Shown piece after piece: positions 49,770 to 57,658 of a stretch of 64,000 nt of DNA. The notes below the pieces were generated by a model. It ran no database searches. It was not told the DNA's origin and was given only the letters and a program-made list of their open reading frames with translations. The stretch's first letter is position 1; each line of letters opens with the position of its first letter. The DNA lies in assembly GCA_029593915.1 (NCBI GenBank), contig CP046147.1, positions 496,001 to 560,000 on the forward strand, in the 5' to 3' direction. Origin of the DNA: Candidatus Lucifugimonas marina. Its GTDB lineage: Bacteria > Chloroflexota > Dehalococcoidia > Lucifugimonadales > Lucifugimonadaceae. Made by a program: the position numbers and the translations under genes.

Positions 49770-51560
49770 GTGACCACTGGAAGAGTTGATACGAAGGACT
49801 GGGTTCCAAATCCAGATAATGCTCACGTGCTGAAGATTGACGGTCCTGAGATCGCTCACTTCGAGGATCAGGTGAAACTGTTCCAGGCGGGTGAGAAGGA
49901 CGAGGTCGAATTCCTTAGGTTCCGACTGCGTCAGGGTGTTTATGGCCAGCGCCAACCCGATGCACAGATGATCCGAGTAAAACTGCCATTTGGCGGAGTT
50001 ACTGCGGACCAGATGGATGTTCTTGGTGAAGTGGCTGAGAAGTTTGCTCCTTTGAAGAAGGGGCACATCACTACTCGGGAAAACGTTCAGTACCACCACG
50101 TTCCACTTGCGAATTCGACGGATTTGCTGAGAACACTTGGTGATGCAGGGATGTCGACACGTGAGGCGTGTGGAAACGTTGTTAGAAACGTTGTAGCTGC
50201 GCCTTCAGCTGGTGTATCTCACGATGAAGTGTTCGATGTAACTCCTTACGCTGCGGCGTATGCTCGTTACTTCCTGCGCCACCCAACCACGCAGAACATG
50301 CCTCGTAAATCTAAGGTTGCGTTCTCGGGTTCGGAAAAAGACGAAGCAATGGTGCTGATGCATGACGTCGGTATGGTCGCTCGGATTCAGGATGGCAAGC
50401 GTGGGTTCAAGATCGTCGTTGGTGGTGGTCTTTCGACCAACGCAATGATGGCGAAGACTCTTCGAGAGTTTGTACCTGCCGAAGAACTGCTGAAGAACTG
50501 TGAAGCCGTGCTTCGCGTGTTCAATGACCAGGATGAAGAGCGAAAGAGCATCGCTAAGGCTCGCATCAAGTTCACGATTACTCGACTTGGAATCGACAAA
50601 TTCCGTGAGATGGTCGATGAAGAACTTAAGGGCGACTGGGCGAAGAAAGAGATCGATCTTGAGTCGTTGATGTATGTCGACGATGAAGAGGCCGATGCGC
50701 CAGCAGTTCCTGCTAACGCTACTCCTGAACCCGCTGATGATGCCGCTTACGAAAACTGGAAGCGAACTAACGTTGAGGCGCAGCGCCAAGATGGATTCAG
50801 CCTCGTTTATGTTCGTGTAGAACGTGGCGATGTTTACGCTAACCAGTGGCCACAGCTTGCTGACATTTCTCGCAAGTTCGCCGGCGGACGAGCTCGACTC
50901 GACCAGCAGCAGAACCTTGTTTACCGCTGGGTACGTAACGAGTCGCTGTACGACTTGTATCAGGCTTTGGGTGCGATTGGTTTCAGTGCGGCTGGTCGAG
51001 AGACTATCCGTGACGTTGTTACCTGCCCGGGTACCGACTCTTGCAAGCTGGGTATTACATCTTCGATGGGCTTGAACAAGGCTCTCGGTGAGACTCTCGA
51101 TGGAATGGGCGATCTCGACCCGCTGGTTGAGAAGATGCACATCAAAGCGAGTGGTTGCCCAAACTCTTGTGGTCAGCACCACATCGCTAGCATTGGTTTC
51201 CACGGTGCCGTTGTGAAGGGGCCTGGTGGACAGGTTCCTGCTTACGAACTGTTCCTCGGTGGACGTTCGAACGAAGACGCTGGAACCAAGATTGGTGAGC
51301 GTGTGAAGGCTCGTATTCCTGCCAAGCGTGCTCCTGAGGCTTTGAAGACGGTTCTCGACACCTACCTTGCCGAGCGCAACGATGGTGAAGAGTTTGCTGA
51401 CTTTATCGAGCGCTTTGGTGTTGCCAAGTTCGAAGAAGAATTCGGCAAGTTAAAGGGCGAGCTTGGGCCTTTGGATCGAGACAACATTCAGACTTACATG
51501 GACTGGGGCAAGACCGTGGTCTACAAGCTGGAACGTGGTGAGGGTGAGTGCGCAGTTTAG
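49770..51560 (+). CDS. Ferredoxin-type sulfite/nitrite reductase (siroheme, [4Fe-4S])
   Basis: Six-electron reductase of sulfite to sulfide or nitrite to ammonia. 596 residues; GTG start with AGAGGATC upstream. The cluster/siroheme cysteines are C419 and C425 (TCPGTDSCKLGITSS) and C463 and C467 (GCPNSCGQHHI), the C-x5-C and C-x3-C pattern of the family. A Pro/Ala-rich linker (about 310-325) splits two half-repeats. It lacks flavin domains, so it draws electrons from ferredoxin; a ferredoxin gene lies at 53.1 kb. Sulfite versus nitrite specificity cannot be fixed from sequence. Confidence 0.9.
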   Translation: MTTGRVDTKDWVPNPDNAHVLKIDGPEIAHFEDQVKLFQAGEKDEVEFLRFRLRQGVYGQRQPDAQMIRVKLPFGGVTADQMDVLGEVAEKFAPLKKGHITTRENVQYHHVPLANSTDLLRTLGDAGMSTREACGNVVRNVVAAPSAGVSHDEVFDVTPYAAAYARYFLRHPTTQNMPRKSKVAFSGSEKDEAMVLMHDVGMVARIQDGKRGFKIVVGGGLSTNAMMAKTLREFVPAEELLKNCEAVLRVFNDQDEERKSIAKARIKFTITRLGIDKFREMVDEELKGDWAKKEIDLESLMYVDDEEADAPAVPANATPEPADDAAYENWKRTNVEAQRQDGFSLVYVRVERGDVYANQWPQLADISRKFAGGRARLDQQQNLVYRWVRNESLYDLYQALGAIGFSAAGRETIRDVVTCPGTDSCKLGITSSMGLNKALGETLDGMGDLDPLVEKMHIKASGCPNSCGQHHIASIGFHGAVVKGPGGQVPAYELFLGGRSNEDAGTKIGERVKARIPAKRAPEALKTVLDTYLAERNDGEEFADFIERFGVAKFEEEFGKLKGELGPLDRDNIQTYMDWGKTVVYKLERGEGECAV

Positions 51561-51592
51561 TCTGCAAGCACTTTTCTTCTTAGAGAATAAAA

Positions 51593-51626
51593 AAACGGGC
51601 GACTGCGCTTACGCAGTCGCCCGTTT
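51593..51626. terminator. Bidirectional terminator after the sulfite reductase gene
   Basis: AAACGGGCGACTGCG (51593-51607) pairs with CGCAGTCGCCCGTTT (51612-51626) around CTTA: a perfect 15-bp stem with A- and T-runs on both sides, between two convergent genes. Confidence 0.95.
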
Positions 51627-51651
51627 GGTTTAACGAGATAGTTCCAGGTGA

Positions 51652-52158
51652 TTAAGACTTGTCGTTATCGTCGGGTGAACCGAAGTCGATTATTTTGCCT
51701 CGATCACGCTGGGTTGGCTTCTCTTCGATTCTGCGACCGCGCCAGTACTTTACGGTTGGCTCGTTCGTTTGGTTTTCGTCGTCAGAATTGCCTCTACCAA
51801 ACATGCCCGAGCGGGTACGTGGTCCTGTATTGCTGAATCTTGGTGAGCCCTTTCGGAACCAGAGGATATATCCAACGGCCACGAGGACTACGCCAAGAAT
51901 TGCCAGAGGAACAGTAGCGACTGGGAGGAACGCTGCGAGGGCGATGATCACCAGCCCGCCAACGATCAAATTTCCGGGGTTGAATTTAATTCCGGTGGAT
52001 CGCTTTGGAGCTTTGCTTTTTGGGACGCTGGGCGTGAACGGCTCGAAGGCTCGATGTTCACCTGCCGAACGATTTCGGCGATTAGGCGCCGGTGCGTTTT
52101 CTTCAGATTTTTCGAGTATTTCGTCTATTTCTTGCTCGAATTTTGATTTATCTGACAT
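51652..52158 (-). CDS. Membrane protein of unknown function
   Basis: 168 residues. An acidic start (SKFEQEIDEILEKSEENA), a basic Pro-rich stretch, two close hydrophobic segments (about 63-80 and 82-100) and a polar C-terminal tail (RGRRIEEKPTQRDRGKIID). It is similar in layout to small two-segment envelope proteins. No family recognised. Divergent from the heme enzyme gene, with 105 bases between. Confidence 0.6.
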   Translation of the reverse strand: MSDKSKFEQEIDEILEKSEENAPAPNRRNRSAGEHRAFEPFTPSVPKSKAPKRSTGIKFNPGNLIVGGLVIIALAAFLPVATVPLAILGVVLVAVGYILWFRKGSPRFSNTGPRTRSGMFGRGNSDDENQTNEPTVKYWRGRRIEEKPTQRDRGKIIDFGSPDDNDKS

Positions 52159-52263
52159 TGGTGAATACTACCTAGTGAAAGGAGTTCGCGTTGTTATACT
52201 CGAATTCTAATTGCTGCAATCTTTGTGCAGTGCCACCCTCATCTGTTTTAGATACTAAGAAAT

Positions 52264-52935
52264 ATGCCAGATATCGAGTACGACAATTTTCTAAAGATAG
52301 CACTCTACAAGCTTAGTTCCGATTTTCGACGATTGGATGCAGATGAACGGTCAAAGGCTAAGCAAGAGTTTGCCGACCTTATCACCGACAATTCGTCTGA
52401 CCATGACATTCGGACTTACAGCACTGTAGGGACGCGAGCTGATGCTGAGCTGATGCTGGTGCAAGATTCTCCTTCTATCGACTCGTTCCACGCGCTTTCA
52501 AAGGCGATCAACCACTCGGTGTTTGGTAGTTACCTCGAACAGTCGTACTCGTACCTTTCCATCAGGCGGAAGAGTCGTTACAAGCACGGTGGTGGTGCGC
52601 CTAAGCTCAAAGACGATTACAAGTACATGGTTATCTACCCGATGACCAAGACTCGACCGTGGTACGAGAAGTCGATGAAAGAGCGACAGGAGATGATGAA
52701 CGATCATTTCCGAGTGGGTAAGGACTACCCGATGGTGAAGATCAACACTGCGTATGCGTTTGGTCTCGACGACACGGAGTTCGTACTCAGTTTCGAGATG
52801 GACGATCCTTCGGATTTCACCTCGCTGGTTATGGATTTGCGTGAGGTGCCAGCAGCGCAGTACACGATGACGGAAATTCCAATTTTTACGACGATCAAGA
52901 TGCCGATTGCCGAAGCACTGGATGCGATGGCATAG
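52264..52935 (+). CDS. chdC: Chlorite-dismutase-family protein, likely coproheme decarboxylase (ChdC/HemQ)
   Basis: 223 residues, close to the usual 230-250. The match to HemQ is clear in YMVIYPMTKTRPWYEKSMKE, ERQEMMNDHFRVGKDYP, NTAYAFGLDDTEFVLSFEMD and SLVMDLREVPAAQYTMTEIP. Tyr of YPM is the expected catalytic residue and His of MMNDHF the likely proximal iron ligand. ChdC turns coproheme into protoheme in the coproporphyrin-dependent pathway. True chlorite dismutases carry an Arg near the heme which I cannot place, so that function is less likely. Confidence 0.85.
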   Translation: MPDIEYDNFLKIALYKLSSDFRRLDADERSKAKQEFADLITDNSSDHDIRTYSTVGTRADAELMLVQDSPSIDSFHALSKAINHSVFGSYLEQSYSYLSIRRKSRYKHGGGAPKLKDDYKYMVIYPMTKTRPWYEKSMKERQEMMNDHFRVGKDYPMVKINTAYAFGLDDTEFVLSFEMDDPSDFTSLVMDLREVPAAQYTMTEIPIFTTIKMPIAEALDAMA

Positions 52936-53018
52936 GGGCGGTAGTCGCACTCGTCATCGGGCGTCTCGGCTCCGAGCTGCAGTCTCCCCTACTTCAACTG
53001 GCTCAGCACATGCTCTAA

Positions 53019-53114
53019 CTCCCCCGTGACGGGGGAGGACCGATCAGTCCGACCGCCAGCGGTCGCTTAATAAAGTCCAACAAAAAAGCCCCAGCGAATT
53101 AGCTGGGGCTTTTT
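53019..53114 (+). terminator. Two hairpins after the chdC gene
   Basis: First: CTCCCCC (53019-53025) with GGGGGAG (53031-53037), no T-run. Second, a real terminator: AAAAAGCCCCAGC (53083-53095) with GCTGGGGCTTTTT (53102-53114). The second also serves the convergent ferredoxin gene on the minus strand. Confidence 0.88.
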
Positions 53115-53133
53115 ATCTTCGTAAATTTACGAG

Positions 53134-53403
53134 TTACGAGGCGTTTGCACCTGGCTCCGAGGAGTCGTAATCGTATTCGTAGTTCAGCTTGATGAACTCT
53201 TGCTGATCTGCAGGGACCTGATCTTCAGGGAAGATTGCGTTTACTGGGCATACTGGCTCGCAGGCTGCACAGTCGATACATTCATCTGGGCTGATGAAAA
53301 GCTGGTTGTCGCCAGGCTTTGAGTAGATACAGTCGACTGGACATACGTCTACGCACGCACCATCCATTACGTCAACACATTCCTTGGCGATGATGTAGGT
53401 CAT
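53134..53403 (-). CDS. Ferredoxin with two cluster sites (7Fe/8Fe type, FdxA-like)
   Basis: Start taken at MTYIIAKECVDVMDGAC, with CAGGAG upstream. 89 residues. Cysteine motifs: ECVDVMDGACVDVCPVDCIY (a 3Fe-4S-type or modified site) and ECIDCAACEPVCPVNAIF (classic C-x2-C-x2-C-x3-C-P, a 4Fe-4S site). The acidic C-terminal tail resembles FdxA. It could supply electrons to the sulfite reductase encoded 1.6 kb upstream, an inference from function only. Confidence 0.92.
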   Translation of the reverse strand: MTYIIAKECVDVMDGACVDVCPVDCIYSKPGDNQLFISPDECIDCAACEPVCPVNAIFPEDQVPADQQEFIKLNYEYDYDSSEPGANAS

Positions 53404-53500
53404 CCGATGAGGCTCCTGAGATTTTGCGACCAATTCCTGTTTGGCCGACTTTGTAGCGAATTCACGGCAGATTATACGTTTCCGCAATCCGGCGTAAATA

Positions 53501-53536
53501 GGCTGGCACTACCGTCTTTGTGAGGAAATGCCAGCC
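53501..53536 (-). terminator. Hairpin after the A-type Fe-S protein gene
   Basis: GGCTGGCA (53501-53508) pairs with TGCCAGCC (53529-53536); loop of 20 bases, weak T-run on the minus strand. It lies between the A-type protein gene and the ferredoxin gene. Confidence 0.5.
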
Positions 53537-53564
53537 GAAATTACTGTCTAAAAAAGCGAGAGGG

Positions 53565-53957
53565 TTAGTGTCCGCCGCAGGCGCAACCGCCGCCGCCGCC
53601 ACCACCGCAGCCTCCGCCTCCGCCGCAACCACCCCCACCACAGCCACAGCCGGATGAGAAGTTGGGGTTAGAGATTACGAAGCCTGAGCGTTCAAAACCT
53701 TCAACATAATCGATGCTCGAACCTTCGAGCATAGGGGCGCTTTCGTCATCGACTAATGCCTTGACGGTTCCCTCTACGATTGTGTCGGATTCGGAAGGGG
53801 TCTCTTCCAGCCCGAATACATATTCAATGCCACCGTGTTCATCGGTTGCAACAGCGATACGAAGGTACTGACCTTCGGCATCCTGCTCTTTTAGAACTTC
53901 TAGCAGCTTAGTTGTTGCTGCCTCGGTGAACTCTACAACGGTCGTCGAATTGACCAT
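53565..53957 (-). CDS. HesB/IscA-type Fe-S protein with Gly/Cys-rich tail
   Basis: 130 residues. The A-type scaffold fold is visible: VEFTEAATTKLLEVLKEQ, YLRIAVATDEHGGIEYVFGL and GSSIDYVEGFERSGFVISNP. In typical members the C of the KGGGCSG loop and the C-G-C near the end bind the cluster; here the first loop has His instead of Cys (DEHGG), while SGCGCG is kept. It then runs on as about 30 residues almost wholly Gly and Cys, ending in ACGGH. That tail could bind metal, but this is inference. Its family role is Fe-S cluster carrier. Confidence 0.8.
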   Translation of the reverse strand: MVNSTTVVEFTEAATTKLLEVLKEQDAEGQYLRIAVATDEHGGIEYVFGLEETPSESDTIVEGTVKALVDDESAPMLEGSSIDYVEGFERSGFVISNPNFSSGCGCGGGGCGGGGGCGGGGGGGCACGGH

Positions 53958-54217
53958 TTGGTGCTCCAGATTGCCTTGCGAAAGGATTTTTTTGAGTTGT
54001 ACTAACTACTTTACGCGCAATTTCGGCGAAAAGTACAGGCGACGAATATGAGGAAGGTGTGGCTGAATTATCACTTTAATAGTTCAGTGAAGCTGCCCCG
54101 AAAAGCGAATTTCGGCGGTATCATTTCTCTTGGTGGTTGTAATTCGACATGCCTGTGGCAGGTCGGTTGCGGTACCAAGTGGAATTGATTTATTTCATTT
54201 CCGAAATCGCTCTACTC

Positions 54218-54233
54218 GAACGCTCACGCGTTC
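54218..54233. promoter_or_regulatory. Inverted repeat upstream of the Lrp-type gene
   Basis: GAACGC (54218-54223) and GCGTTC (54228-54233) form a perfect 6-bp inverted repeat spaced by TCAC, 49 bases before the regulator start. Lrp-type regulators often bind such sites at their own promoter. The 324-bp gap 53958-54281 also holds a second weak palindrome (TGCCTGTGGCA near 54151); I see no gene in it. Confidence 0.4.
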
Positions 54234-54281
54234 TCAAGTGTAGACCCAACAACCTCATTAGGACAATTGGATTAAGCTCGA

Positions 54282-54722
54282 ATGGACGAACTCGATCGTA
54301 AGATAATCAGCCTTCTGGAACGCAACGGGCGAGCATCAAATGCTCGTATTGCTCGTGATGTTGGCGTTAGTGAAGGAACTGTTCGGAGGCGTTTGAAGCG
54401 TCTGATCAACGAACAGATCATCAATGTTATTGCACTTCCCGACCCTCGAAAGTTGGGATACAACTCGGAAGCTCTCATCGGTGTGCAGGTCGACCCTGAC
54501 AAGGTTGATGAAGTTGCTTCGAAAATGGCGAACCTCGAACACACTCGCTGGGTGACAGTTACCACTGGTACTTACGACGTATTCGCGTGGGCGACACTGC
54601 CAAACGCTGAGTCGTTGGGTCGATTCCTTCGGGATGAAGTCGGTGCTATCGACGGTGTGCGACGTACCGAAACTTTCGTGAACCTTCAGGTTATGAAGCG
54701 GGAATTCGGTATCCCTGCTTAG
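54282..54722 (+). CDS. Lrp/AsnC family transcriptional regulator
   Basis: 146 residues. The N-terminal helix-turn-helix reads LDRKIISLLERNGRASNARI and VSEGTVRRRLKRLINEQIIN; the C-terminal RAM domain (about 60-140), which usually binds an amino acid, is visible in VGVQVDPDK-like strands and VTVTTGTYDVFAWATL. Such regulators form octamers. No target gene is evident; the palindrome at 54218 suggests self-regulation. Confidence 0.9.
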   Translation: MDELDRKIISLLERNGRASNARIARDVGVSEGTVRRRLKRLINEQIINVIALPDPRKLGYNSEALIGVQVDPDKVDEVASKMANLEHTRWVTVTTGTYDVFAWATLPNAESLGRFLRDEVGAIDGVRRTETFVNLQVMKREFGIPA

Positions 54723-54743
54723 GCAGTTGGTGTTGAATCTGCA

Positions 54744-54777
54744 AAAACGAGGCACTTTTCACGAGGTGCCTCGTTTT
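54744..54777. terminator. Terminator after the Lrp-type gene
   Basis: AAAACGAGGCAC (54744-54755) pairs with GTGCCTCGTTTT (54766-54777) around a 10-base loop. Confidence 0.9.
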
Positions 54778-54948
54778 AGTTAAGCCAATAATTAACACTT
54801 GTGCGACTCTATGGAAATATAATCAGTTGCCAACGTTACGATTGCGTTCGCAAAAATGTGTTCGTAAGGTGGACACTGGAATCCACAGTTTTCCTTTAAT
54901 AATGAAATTACAAGGTCGTGCCTGACCTTATGGCTTATGGAGAGAACG

Positions 54949-55581
54949 ATGCAGCAAACTGCTGTTACGGCTCGAAGATTTGAACCTTTTTCCCTTTTGG
55001 GATCTGCCGAGCCGTCGCTCTTTGAACGGCTTGTTCCTGCTGCAAATGCCTGGCACAAGTCGGCAGCAGTAGTAGTTGGCATCGTGCTGGTATCTCTTCT
55101 CGCTCAAGCCCGATTCTTTTTGCCCGACAACCCGGTTCCCATCACACTTCAAGGGTTTGGCGTGCTTATGCTCGGCGGTGTGTTGGGCTGGCGTTTGGGT
55201 CTTGCTTCAGCTATCGGCTACTACCTTGTTGGTATGGCTGGGCTCCCGGTATTCGCCAAAGGCGGCGAAGGATTTGATTACGTGATTCACGGCGTGACCG
55301 GCGGCTACTTACTCGGGTTTATCCTAAGTGTTGGTGTGATTGGATTCTTGTCGCAGCGCGGCTGGAATCGTGGTCGTAGTCTTTGGCCGATGATGATTGG
55401 CTCACTGTTGATCTACGCTCCTGCTCTGATCTGGTTGAGCGTGTTCGATTTCTCTTGGCCTGCAGAAGGAAAACTGCTATCTCAGGCCCTGTACCCGTTC
55501 TTGCCTGGTGACATTCTGAAGCTTATGGCTGCGGCTGCTGTGACTGGTGGTTTGTGGCGACTTGTCGATAGCAAGCGGTAA
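54949..55581 (+). CDS. bioY: Biotin transporter BioY (ECF S component)
   Basis: Start taken at the second ATG (54949), with GGAGAG just upstream. About 210 residues with five to six segments. BioY signature: PVPITLQGFGVLMLGGVLGW, then GYYLVGMAGLPVFAKGG and HGVTGGYLLGFILSV; the C-terminus has PFLPGDILKLMAAA. It binds biotin in the membrane and works alone or with shared EcfAT. No ecfA/T or bio genes are nearby. Biotin is the cofactor of the acetyl-CoA carboxylase at 16.2 kb. Confidence 0.92.
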   Translation: MQQTAVTARRFEPFSLLGSAEPSLFERLVPAANAWHKSAAVVVGIVLVSLLAQARFFLPDNPVPITLQGFGVLMLGGVLGWRLGLASAIGYYLVGMAGLPVFAKGGEGFDYVIHGVTGGYLLGFILSVGVIGFLSQRGWNRGRSLWPMMIGSLLIYAPALIWLSVFDFSWPAEGKLLSQALYPFLPGDILKLMAAAAVTGGLWRLVDSKR

Positions 55582-55661
55582 CCCCGCTTCTATACCTTTT
55601 ATTTGATTTATTGATTGCGCAAGTGATCAACCCTTTTAGCGGAACGAACAGGATATTTACT

Positions 55662-57464
55662 GTGTACAAGGACACGAACTGTGGAGAGCCACGGGACACT
55701 TCTGTCGGCTCTGTAATTACAGTTGCCGGCTGGGTTCATCGGCGGCGTGACCACGGAAACCTAATTTTCATCGACCTGCGTGACCGAAGTGGATTACTGC
55801 AGGTGGTGTTCAATCCTGAATACGGTGAAAAAGCTCACGATTTGGCTCAGAGCCTGAGATCCGAGTGGGTTGTGCAGGTGACGGGTAAGGTTGTCAGCCG
55901 GCTTGAAGGTGCCGAAAACCCCGATCTTCCAACCGGTGCTGTTGAGCTTTCAGCTACTGAACTGGTTGTGCTAAATCAGTCAATAACACCTCCGTTCGAG
56001 ATCAACTCTGACGAAATTGAAGTCGATGCGAACACTCGTTTGAAGTATCGATTCATGGACCTGCGTCGTCCTCGAATGCAGGAAGTGTTGAAGCTTCGAC
56101 ACAAGGTGACTCACATCATGTGGGATTACCTGACTGATCAAGGCTTCACTCAAGTTGAGACTCCGATTCTTATCAAGAGCACTCCTGAAGGCGCACGTGA
56201 CTACGTTGTGCCGAGTCGTGTTCACCCCGGTGATTTCTACGCTTTGCCACAGTCGCCTCAGCAACTAAAGCAGCTGTTGATGGTCAGTGGCGTCGAGCGA
56301 TATTTCCAGATCGCCCGCTGCTTCCGTGATGAAGATTTGCGAGCTGATCGCCAGCCCGAACATACGCAGCTCGACTTCGAAATGTCGTTCGTCCACCAAG
56401 ACGACGTAATGAAGGTTGTCGAAGAGCTGTACACACGAATCGTGAAAGAGACCCTGCCTGAGGCAGAGGTTTCTGGACCGTTCACTAGGCTCACCTATGC
56501 TGAGTCGATGGAACGATTTGGAACCGACAAGCCGGACATGCGGTTTGGCATGGAGCTAACAACGATTACGGAGACTGCGGCTACTTCTGATGCCCGAGTT
56601 TTCCAGGCTGTGGCTTCTTCTGGCGGATCGATTCGAGGATTTGTTGCTCCGGGTTGTGGAAACTACGGTCGAAGGCAGACGGACGATCTAACTGAGTTTG
56701 CAAAGTCGAGTGGAGCACAGGGTCTGGTGTTCATCGCACTCGACGAAAGCGCTGCATCTATCGATGCTCTTGAAGACGACCACATTAAATCTCCTTTGAA
56801 GAAGTTCCTGTCACTCGATGTCATCAAGAAGATGGCAATCGAGATGGGAGCCGCCCCCGGCGATCTGATGTTGATCGTTGCTGGTACAGACAAGCTGGTG
56901 AACACGGTTCTTTCGAACTTGCGGAACGAAATGGCGAAGCGGCTCGACATGGTCGACCCGAAGCAAATTGCGTTTGCGTGGGTGTACGACTTCCCGCTGT
57001 TCGACTGGGATGAAGAGCTCCAGAAGTACGAACCTGCTCACCACGTGTTCTCATCGCCTAAGGCTGAGCACATGGAATATCTGGATACTGATCCCGGCAA
57101 GGTGATCGGTACATTGTGGGACCTCGTATGTAACGGTTCTGAGATGGGATCTGGAAGTATCCGAATCCACGACAAGGACCTTCAGACGAAGTTGTTCAAT
57201 ATCATCGGGTACACCGAAGATCAGATCAGTGATCGATTTGGTCAGCTGTTGACCGCGTTTACTTATGGCGCACCGCCACATGGTGGAATGGGCTTGGGAT
57301 TAGATCGTTTGGTCGCAATTCTGGCTGGTGAAGAGGCGATTCGAGAGGTTATTGCGTTCCCTAAAACGCAGTCGGCTTTCGATCCATTGTTCGAGGCTCC
57401 GTCTCGAATCGAAGATCAGCAGCTTGAAGATTTGCACATCCGTGTAGTGATGCCTAAAAGTTAG
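55662..57464 (+). CDS. aspS: Aspartyl-tRNA synthetase (bacterial type)
   Basis: Charges tRNA-Asp (and tRNA-Asn where AsnRS is absent). Start taken at GTG 55662, which aligns with the usual AspRS start (YKDTNCGEPRDTSVG) and has AGGA upstream; a TTG at 55611 is possible. About 600 residues: OB-fold anticodon domain with AGWVHRRRDHGNLIFIDLRD, class II motif 2 CFRDEDLRADRQPEHTQLDF, the bacterial GAD insert (about 300-430) and motif 3 GMGLGLDRLVAIL. The insert makes it the bacterial form. Confidence 0.96.
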   Translation: MYKDTNCGEPRDTSVGSVITVAGWVHRRRDHGNLIFIDLRDRSGLLQVVFNPEYGEKAHDLAQSLRSEWVVQVTGKVVSRLEGAENPDLPTGAVELSATELVVLNQSITPPFEINSDEIEVDANTRLKYRFMDLRRPRMQEVLKLRHKVTHIMWDYLTDQGFTQVETPILIKSTPEGARDYVVPSRVHPGDFYALPQSPQQLKQLLMVSGVERYFQIARCFRDEDLRADRQPEHTQLDFEMSFVHQDDVMKVVEELYTRIVKETLPEAEVSGPFTRLTYAESMERFGTDKPDMRFGMELTTITETAATSDARVFQAVASSGGSIRGFVAPGCGNYGRRQTDDLTEFAKSSGAQGLVFIALDESAASIDALEDDHIKSPLKKFLSLDVIKKMAIEMGAAPGDLMLIVAGTDKLVNTVLSNLRNEMAKRLDMVDPKQIAFAWVYDFPLFDWDEELQKYEPAHHVFSSPKAEHMEYLDTDPGKVIGTLWDLVCNGSEMGSGSIRIHDKDLQTKLFNIIGYTEDQISDRFGQLLTAFTYGAPPHGGMGLGLDRLVAILAGEEAIREVIAFPKTQSAFDPLFEAPSRIEDQQLEDLHIRVVMPKS

Positions 57465-57542
57465 TACCACGCATACGTGTAGACACTCTGAAATTCTGGG
57501 GTTCGGAAATCGCGACCCTGAGTTACACTTGATAGCAGTATA

Positions 57543-57577
57543 GGAGCGCCGGTTAACTGAATCTGGCGCTCCTTATT
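57543..57577 (+). terminator. Terminator after aspS
   Basis: GGAGCGCC (57543-57550) pairs with GGCGCTCC (57565-57572), followed by TTATT. A weak to moderate intrinsic terminator. Confidence 0.6.
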
Positions 57578-57658
57578 CATGCACGGAATCTCTGTGACGA
57601 ATCATGGAACCACACCGGCATGAATAAATCTGGCTAACTGGTTGTTTCGGAGAACGCG

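Noticed and set aside
50205-51203. Open frame of 332 codons antisense to the sulfite reductase gene
   Set aside because: It mirrors a strongly coding gene; the cysteine motifs and normal length are on the plus strand and no ribosome site supports the antisense reading.
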